Assembly: GCF_021266465.1 (NCBI RefSeq)
Contig: NZ_CP089848.1
Location: 2,356,001-2,420,000 of the forward strand
Length of the DNA: 64,000 nt
Reading direction: 5' to 3'
Origin: Paralcaligenes sp. KSB-10
Lineage (GTDB): Bacteria > Pseudomonadota > Gammaproteobacteria > Burkholderiales > Burkholderiaceae_B
Shown here one piece after another: positions 59,212 through 64,000 of the stretch. Under the pieces are notes generated by a model that saw only the letters and a list, made by a program, of their open reading frames with translations, was not told the DNA's origin and made no database searches. A program made the translations under genes and the position numbers. Positions within the stretch are counted from its first letter, which is position 1, and every line of letters starts with the position of its first letter.

Positions 59212-59299
59212 ACAGCCTTTTCAGGCCGCTGCGGAGTCTACACCCACAATACCGTATCGCGTATTATGCAAAGTCGCCAAACCGAAAAGGATTTCCGGC

Positions 59300-60271
59300 A
59301 TGCGCAATCGCTTCACAATCGAGCTCAGCTCCATGAGGGTATTCCTGGCGGTCAGTGAAATGGGCAGTATGACAACAGCGGCCAGGAAGCTGGGCATGAC
59401 GCAATCCGCTGTCTCGCAGGCAATCCGCCAAATGGAAGAAGGCCTGGGCGTGATATTGATTGATCGAGAGTTCCGCCCACTGCAACTCACCTCTTCGGGC
59501 ACGATACTGCGCCAGCATGCGCACCGGATACTGGCCGACACAGATCATCTCACATCCGCGCTCCAGGCCGGCGGCACGGTGCCGGGACTACGCATGGGCA
59601 TGCTTGATTCCTTTGCAGCAACAGTCGGACCTTCGCTCATCCGAACCGTTAGCGAGTACGCACGCGATGTTTTTGTTTATCAAGGGTTTTCACCTGAGCA
59701 TCTACGCGGGTTCCGCGCGCGCGAGCTGGATATCATCATATCCGCCGAACTGCTCAGTTGCAAAACCGAAGAGCTCAGCCTTTTACTTCTTCGCGAGCCT
59801 TTTGTTCTGGTTCTTCCGAAAGAGCATTCGGCATATACGCAGCATTCAAATCTGAAACAAATCGCGCGCAATCTGCCTCTGGTTCGATACAGCGCGCGCT
59901 CCACCGCAGGGCTCTTGACCGACCGTTACCTGGAGAAATTGGGCCTGATCAATCAACGCCGCCTCGAAGTTGAAACGGCCGAAGTCCTGTGCAGCCTGGT
60001 CGCGGCGGGCGTTGGCTGGGCAATTACCACCCCCTTGCATTTGCTCCAGGGCAGGCCGCAGTTTGAAGGGATTTCCGTACAGCCCCTTCCCGAGGAAGGA
60101 ATCAGCCGCGATCTCTCGCTTTTGGTGCGCCGGGGCGAGTTTGAGACCATGGGGCGCGCGCTTACAAAACGAACGCACGAGATCCTTCGGGCCGAATGCC
60201 TGCCACCGCTCTTCGCCCTTATGCCATGGCTAAAAGGAGTCATGAAGGCTGGAGACGACATCGGGGGCTGA
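59300..60271 (+). CDS. LysR-family transcriptional regulator
   Basis: A 323-residue regulator from ATG 59300 (AAAGGA upstream; the frame is open back into the Bug gene at 59162). The HTH is near 23-45 (GSMTTAARKLGMTQSAVSQA), then QMEEGLGVILIDREFRPLQL; the effector domain starts near 95. It follows Bug 1 on the plus strand and is convergent with Bug 2. It is the best candidate to control the Bug/dipeptidase/deacetylase genes around it. Confidence 0.88.
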   Translation: MRNRFTIELSSMRVFLAVSEMGSMTTAARKLGMTQSAVSQAIRQMEEGLGVILIDREFRPLQLTSSGTILRQHAHRILADTDHLTSALQAGGTVPGLRMGMLDSFAATVGPSLIRTVSEYARDVFVYQGFSPEHLRGFRARELDIIISAELLSCKTEELSLLLLREPFVLVLPKEHSAYTQHSNLKQIARNLPLVRYSARSTAGLLTDRYLEKLGLINQRRLEVETAEVLCSLVAAGVGWAITTPLHLLQGRPQFEGISVQPLPEEGISRDLSLLVRRGEFETMGRALTKRTHEILRAECLPPLFALMPWLKGVMKAGDDIGG

Positions 60272-60282
60272 TCGCGATCGTC

Positions 60283-61263
60283 TTACTCGGGCTTCAGGCC
60301 GATGGCGGCTGCGAGCTCACGGTATTTGCCTATCTCGGCTTTCATGAATCGGAGCAGCTCGTCCGGACTTCCTCCAATGGGCAAAATGTACAGATTACCG
60401 AAGGCTTGCTTCAACTGCGGCGATTTCAGCGCCGCAACCGTTGCCGCATGCAAACGCGCGACGACCTCCTGCGGTGTGCCTTGCGGTGCCAGCAAACCCA
60501 CCCAATTGCTATCGATGAAGCCCGGCAAGCCTGCCTGCGCCATGGTCGGCACCGTCGGCATGGTCGCCAAACGGTCTGGCGAGAGCACCGATATGGCTTT
60601 CAGCTTGCCGGACTTTATCAGGTCGACCATGGGCTGGGGCGAACTGAAAGAATACTGGACCTGACCGGCGATCAAATCCGAAATCATCGGCCCGCTACCT
60701 TTATAAGGCACATGCACCGTGTTGATGCCCGTGGCCAGATTGAACCGCAGGCCGATCAAATGGGGCTGCGAATACTGGCCACCCGATCCGTAGTTGACCT
60801 TGCCCGGATGCGCCTTCGCGTAGGTGATCAGCTCGGCCAGCGTATTCGGGGGAAAAGACGTCGACGCCACCAGCATATTCGGCAGCCAGCCTACTTGCGA
60901 AATCGGCGTCAGATCCTTGAGAGGATCATAGGTCATTGCGGCGGACGTCACGGGCGCAATCGTCAACTCGGCGGAGGTCCCGAACAACAAGGTATATCCG
61001 TCGGGCATCGACCGGGCGACCAGATTCGTGCCGATTCTGCCGGTCGCTCCAGGCCGGTTCTCGACAACCACGGCCTTACCCAGTTGCTGGGACAGCTGCG
61101 TTGCGAATATTCGCGCCGCAACATCCGTGCCGCCGCCAGGGGCATAACCGACGATGAGCCTGATGGGTTTGGATGGCCACTTGGTTGCCTGCGCCGTGCC
61201 TGTTGCGGGAGCAGCCAGCATGCATAGGGTTCCAAGTACTGTTAACCAGCGTTGCAGGGACAT
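60283..61263 (-). CDS. Bug-family periplasmic binding protein (2)
   Basis: A 326-residue binding protein with a signal peptide ending near ATGTAQA and a mature start KWPSKPIRLIVGYAPGGGTD. Family segments include VVENRPGATGRIGTNLVARS and NPLAELI-type NTLAELITYAKAHPGKVNYG. ATG 61263 is favoured over 61269 because GGAG lies six bases before it. It follows the M19 gene at 61279 on the same strand; the leader sequence resembles that of Bug 3, a sign of duplication. Confidence 0.9.
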   Translation of the reverse strand: MSLQRWLTVLGTLCMLAAPATGTAQATKWPSKPIRLIVGYAPGGGTDVAARIFATQLSQQLGKAVVVENRPGATGRIGTNLVARSMPDGYTLLFGTSAELTIAPVTSAAMTYDPLKDLTPISQVGWLPNMLVASTSFPPNTLAELITYAKAHPGKVNYGSGGQYSQPHLIGLRFNLATGINTVHVPYKGSGPMISDLIAGQVQYSFSSPQPMVDLIKSGKLKAISVLSPDRLATMPTVPTMAQAGLPGFIDSNWVGLLAPQGTPQEVVARLHAATVAALKSPQLKQAFGNLYILPIGGSPDELLRFMKAEIGKYRELAAAIGLKPE

Positions 61264-61278
61264 AGACATCTCCGTTGA

Positions 61279-62301
61279 CTACCCATTGACAGAAGTAAAA
61301 TGACGCAGCCAGTTGCCGCCAAGCACCGCCGCGGTCTGCTCGGGCGTATAGCCGCGATCGAACATACCCTGGGTGAAATTGGCCAGTTCAAGAATCGTGC
61401 CCAAGCCGCGCGGATAATCCTGAGTCAGGAAGTCGTCGACGCTGCCAAAGATATCCGGGCGCAGGGTGCGCCAACGCACAGTATGGGGACGCAACAGCTT
61501 CGTGGCCTTGTAGCCTTCGGTGAAATCCAGGCCCAGACCGACGTTCTCGACGCCGACGGTACGGATCCAGTGGTCGCCATGGTCCAGCATATCGTTGAGC
61601 GTCGGATCGGCGGCCCTGACGCTGCGCGGCAGGCCGCACACGCCCATGACACCGCCCTTTTGCCCGATCACCCGCGCCGTTTCATCCTTGGTGTTGCGGT
61701 CGTTGGCATTGACGCTATAGGCATTGGAATGAGTGCAGACGGGGTATTTCGCCCTGGCCGCGCCTTCGGCCCGGGCGCGATGCCCCGCATGCGACAGATC
61801 AAGAATGAGATCGAGCTCATTGGCGGCATCAATCAATTCCTCACCGGCAAAGGTGAGCCCCGCATCGCGCCGTTCGCCGCAGCCGTCGGCAAATAAGGTT
61901 GCGCCCGTATAGGCCAGGCCGAAATAGCGCATGCCCAGACGATGCATGGTACGCAGCCGGTGAAAATCCAGATCGACCATGGCCGACCCTTGCGTGCCGA
62001 CAATGACCGCCAGCCGGCCTTGCTTACGCGCCGAGTCGATCTGTGCGCGGTTTGTCGCCAGCGCAAGATAAGGGCTCTTGGCTATCTTTTCCAGGCCAAT
62101 ATCGAAGTTGCGATGCACATCGTCCCAGCTCTGGTCGGTGCCGAACGTGACGTTCGCCGCATTCACTCCCGCCTGTAAGCAACGTTCGGCCCAGGGTTCG
62201 TCCAGGACGTAGAATAGCGATAGGCAATCGAAAACAAATGTTTCCTGCGTAAAGCGCTTCGCTTCGCTATTGGCCTGTGGAACATCCAAAGATACTCGCA
62301 C
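61279..62301 (-). CDS. M19-family (membrane/renal-type) dipeptidase (1)
   Basis: Zinc dipeptidase-like amidohydrolase of 340 residues from GTG 62301 (GGGAG upstream); ATG 62361 is an alternative. Segments seen are VFDCLSLFYVL near the N-terminus in place of the usual H-x-D, LDLSHAGHRARAEGAA near 190, the VCTHSNAYSVNANDRN segment near 208-223 and ELANFTQGMFDRGYTPEQTA near the end. The first metal motif departs from H-x-D, so activity or metal content may differ from standard M19 enzymes. No signal peptide. Paired with Bug 2. Confidence 0.85.
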   Translation of the reverse strand: MRVSLDVPQANSEAKRFTQETFVFDCLSLFYVLDEPWAERCLQAGVNAANVTFGTDQSWDDVHRNFDIGLEKIAKSPYLALATNRAQIDSARKQGRLAVIVGTQGSAMVDLDFHRLRTMHRLGMRYFGLAYTGATLFADGCGERRDAGLTFAGEELIDAANELDLILDLSHAGHRARAEGAARAKYPVCTHSNAYSVNANDRNTKDETARVIGQKGGVMGVCGLPRSVRAADPTLNDMLDHGDHWIRTVGVENVGLGLDFTEGYKATKLLRPHTVRWRTLRPDIFGSVDDFLTQDYPRGLGTILELANFTQGMFDRGYTPEQTAAVLGGNWLRHFTSVNG

Positions 62302-62390
62302 TCTTTTCTCCCAAGTGGACGACTGAAGGATCGGAAATCTTGCCGCCTGCGCCGATGACACGCACGCATACTGAATACCGGTATGCGGCG

Positions 62391-63422
62391 CTACTCCGGC
62401 TTCAAACCCAATACTTTTACAAGCTTGCGATACCGTTCGATTTCGGATCGGATATAACCACCGAACTCGCCTTCAGTATCGCCAACGGGTTCTATGTATA
62501 AATCCAGAAACGTTTGACGCGTCGTGGGCAAATTCACGAACCGTACGGTTTCGGCATTGAGCCGGTCGATGATGGCTTTTGGCGTACCGCGAGCCGCCAA
62601 AAGGCCATACCACGAGCCGCCTACAAATCCAGGCAATCCAGCCTCGGACATGGTCGGAACCTGCGGCAGCTTGGGCAGGCGCTGCGTGGTGGCGACCGCG
62701 ATTGCCTTGACCTTCCCATTCTTTATCAGGTCCAGCGTCACGGCCGGAGTATTGAACGTATACTGCACCTGCCCGCCCATCAAGCCCACCAGCGACGGGC
62801 CGCTACCCTTATAGGCGACGTGTACTGTATCCATTCCGGCTTCCAGATTGAATTGCATGCCCAGCAAATGAGGGGCGGAAAAAACGCCCCCCGATGAATA
62901 ATTGACTTGGCCGGGATGAGCCTTGGCATACGCAATCAATTCGGCCAAGGTATTCGGCGCAAACATGGTGGAGGCAACGAGTATGTACGGCCCTTTGCCG
63001 ATTTGACTGATTGGCTCGAAATCCTTGGCCGGATCATAAGGCATCGATGCGACCGTGGAGGGAGCTATCGTCAATTCCGCGCCAGTGCCGAAAAGCAGCG
63101 TATACCCGTCAGGGGCCGATTGCGCAACAAACTGCGCGCCAATCCGGCCTCCGGCCCCGGCCCGGTTTTCGACCACTACGGTCTCACCCAGGCGCTGAGA
63201 CAATTCCGCCGCCAGAAGACGCGCAACCAAATCGGTACCTCCACCCGGAGGGTAGGGAATAACGAGCTTGATGGGTTTCATGGGCCACTTCGCCGCCAAG
63301 CCAATACCAGGCGCCATTGCTATCGCCACGATGCCGGCAAACAACAGGCGGCGACATAACGCGAAGCAGCCTCCAAAAACAATGCCTGGACCGCCACGAG
63401 GGGCGGAGTATCGCAAGAACAT
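62391..63422 (-). CDS. Bug-family periplasmic binding protein (3)
   Basis: A 343-residue binding protein from ATG 63422 (GGAG six bases upstream). The signal peptide runs to about GIGLAA, then KWPMKPIKLVIPYPPGGGTD, VVVENRAGAGGRIGAQFVAQ and TLAELIAYAKAHPGQVNYSS. It is clearly a paralogue of Bug 2, with several identical stretches. It lies between the two M19 genes on the minus strand. Confidence 0.9.
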   Translation of the reverse strand: MFLRYSAPRGGPGIVFGGCFALCRRLLFAGIVAIAMAPGIGLAAKWPMKPIKLVIPYPPGGGTDLVARLLAAELSQRLGETVVVENRAGAGGRIGAQFVAQSAPDGYTLLFGTGAELTIAPSTVASMPYDPAKDFEPISQIGKGPYILVASTMFAPNTLAELIAYAKAHPGQVNYSSGGVFSAPHLLGMQFNLEAGMDTVHVAYKGSGPSLVGLMGGQVQYTFNTPAVTLDLIKNGKVKAIAVATTQRLPKLPQVPTMSEAGLPGFVGGSWYGLLAARGTPKAIIDRLNAETVRFVNLPTTRQTFLDLYIEPVGDTEGEFGGYIRSEIERYRKLVKVLGLKPE

Positions 63423-63490
63423 AGGTATCTCCGTTGACAGGCGACAAACAGCAGGCTGTTTCATTGGAGCTCAAACAGCCGCTGGCGGCG

Positions 63491-64000
63491 CTAGCCATAA
63501 ACCGAAGTGAAATGACGCAGCCAGTTGCCGCCAAGCACCGCCGCGGTCTGCTCGGGCGTATAGCCGCGATCGAACATACCCTGGGTCAGATTGGCCAATT
63601 CGAGTATGGTGGAGAGCCCTTTCGAGTAGCGTTGAGAGAGAAACTCATCCGGAGTGCCGAAGATGTCCGGACGCAATGTGCGCCACCGCAGGGATGCGGG
63701 CAATAGGCTGCCGCTTTCCTGGTAGGCTTCCGTGAAGTCGAGCCCAATGCCGACGTGATCGATATCCATTATGCGTATCCAGTGTTCTGCATGATCGAGC
63801 ATGTCGTTGAGCGTCGGGTCGGCGGCCCTGACGCTGCGAGGCAGGCCGCACAGGCCCATAATTCCTTCTTTTTCGCGGATTAGCTGAGCTGTTTCATCGT
63901 GGGTATTGCGGTCGTTGGCATTGACGCTATAGGCATTGGAGTGTGTGCAGACGGGGTATTTCGCCCTGGCTGCGCCTTCGGCCCGGGCGCGATGCCCCGC
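63491..64000 (-). CDS. M19-family dipeptidase (2), 5' part beyond window
   Basis: The C-terminal 169 residues of a second M19 protein; the frame is open to the window edge. AGHRARAEGAARAKYPVCTH, SNAYSVNANDRNTHDETAQL and the end ELANLTQGMFDRGYTPEQTA, AVLGGNWLRHFTSVYG match M19 gene 1. Some DNA blocks are identical or nearly so (77 of 77 at 63510-63586) while others are well diverged. It repeats the Bug-M19 arrangement. Confidence 0.85.
   Translation of the reverse strand, partial: AGHRARAEGAARAKYPVCTHSNAYSVNANDRNTHDETAQLIREKEGIMGLCGLPRSVRAADPTLNDMLDHAEHWIRIMDIDHVGIGLDFTEAYQESGSLLPASLRWRTLRPDIFGTPDEFLSQRYSKGLSTILELANLTQGMFDRGYTPEQTAAVLGGNWLRHFTSVYG

Overview
The window looks like a chromosomal segment of a GC-rich betaproteobacterium of the order Burkholderiales, family Alcaligenaceae (Bordetella / Achromobacter / Pusillimonas neighbourhood). 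This rests on gene order (tkt-gap-pgk; fba-purC-purE-purK-sua5; queA-tgt-yajC-secD-secF; miaB-phoH-ybeY-corC-lnt) and on several Bug-type periplasmic binding proteins, a family strongly expanded in these bacteria. I made no database comparison; family names come from motifs and context read in the sequence.

Layout. (1) 1-14.2 kb, mostly minus strand: purine genes (purC, purE, purK) with sua5 and fba, then mog, an SDR/aldehyde dehydrogenase pair, and pgk, gap and tkt, with a YeeZ-like gene and rsmE on the plus strand. (2) 14.2-27.5 kb: an orphan barstar-like gene, a patatin lipase, maeB, an aminotransferase, a lytic transglycosylase, a UbiD-family decarboxylase, a YqjD/YqjE/YqjK-like membrane cassette, upp and dacB. 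(3) 27.6-33.1 kb, plus strand: queA-tgt and the Sec accessory genes. (4) 33.1-33.9 kb: two adjacent repeat elements with perfect terminal inverted repeats. (5) 33.9-39.5 kb: the miaB-lnt operon, followed by a membrane protein joining a cyclic-nucleotide-binding-like domain to an SLC13-type transporter, and a periplasmic binding-protein-like gene. (6) 42.6-43.0 kb: a tRNA-Ala/Glu/Asp operon.

Accessory part. The 3' 47 bases of tRNA-Asp plus CCA and 11 flanking bases (59 bp in all) recur exactly at 45314-45372. They bracket a 2.4 kb islet holding a RelE/HigB-like toxin, an XRE antitoxin and an AT-rich unknown gene, with no integrase. Just beyond the second copy lies a second, different HigBA pair. 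Sequence after both tRNA ends is similar but diverged, which suggests two successive insertions by related elements. Up to 50 kb follow LysR genes, small oxidoreductases and several gene relics (a C39-like peptidase and two SDR pieces).

Catabolic part (51-64 kb). A minus-strand soxB-soxD-soxA-soxG-purU operon oxidises sarcosine-type N-methyl amines and handles the one-carbon unit. Beside it are a PuuE/NodB-like deacetylase, three Bug binding proteins, a LysR regulator and two M19 dipeptidase genes arranged as a duplicated Bug-M19 pair. A small relic of a further M19 gene lies directly upstream of the deacetylase. I infer a locus for uptake and breakdown of an N-methylated amide, peptide or hydantoin-like compound; the substrate cannot be read from the sequence.
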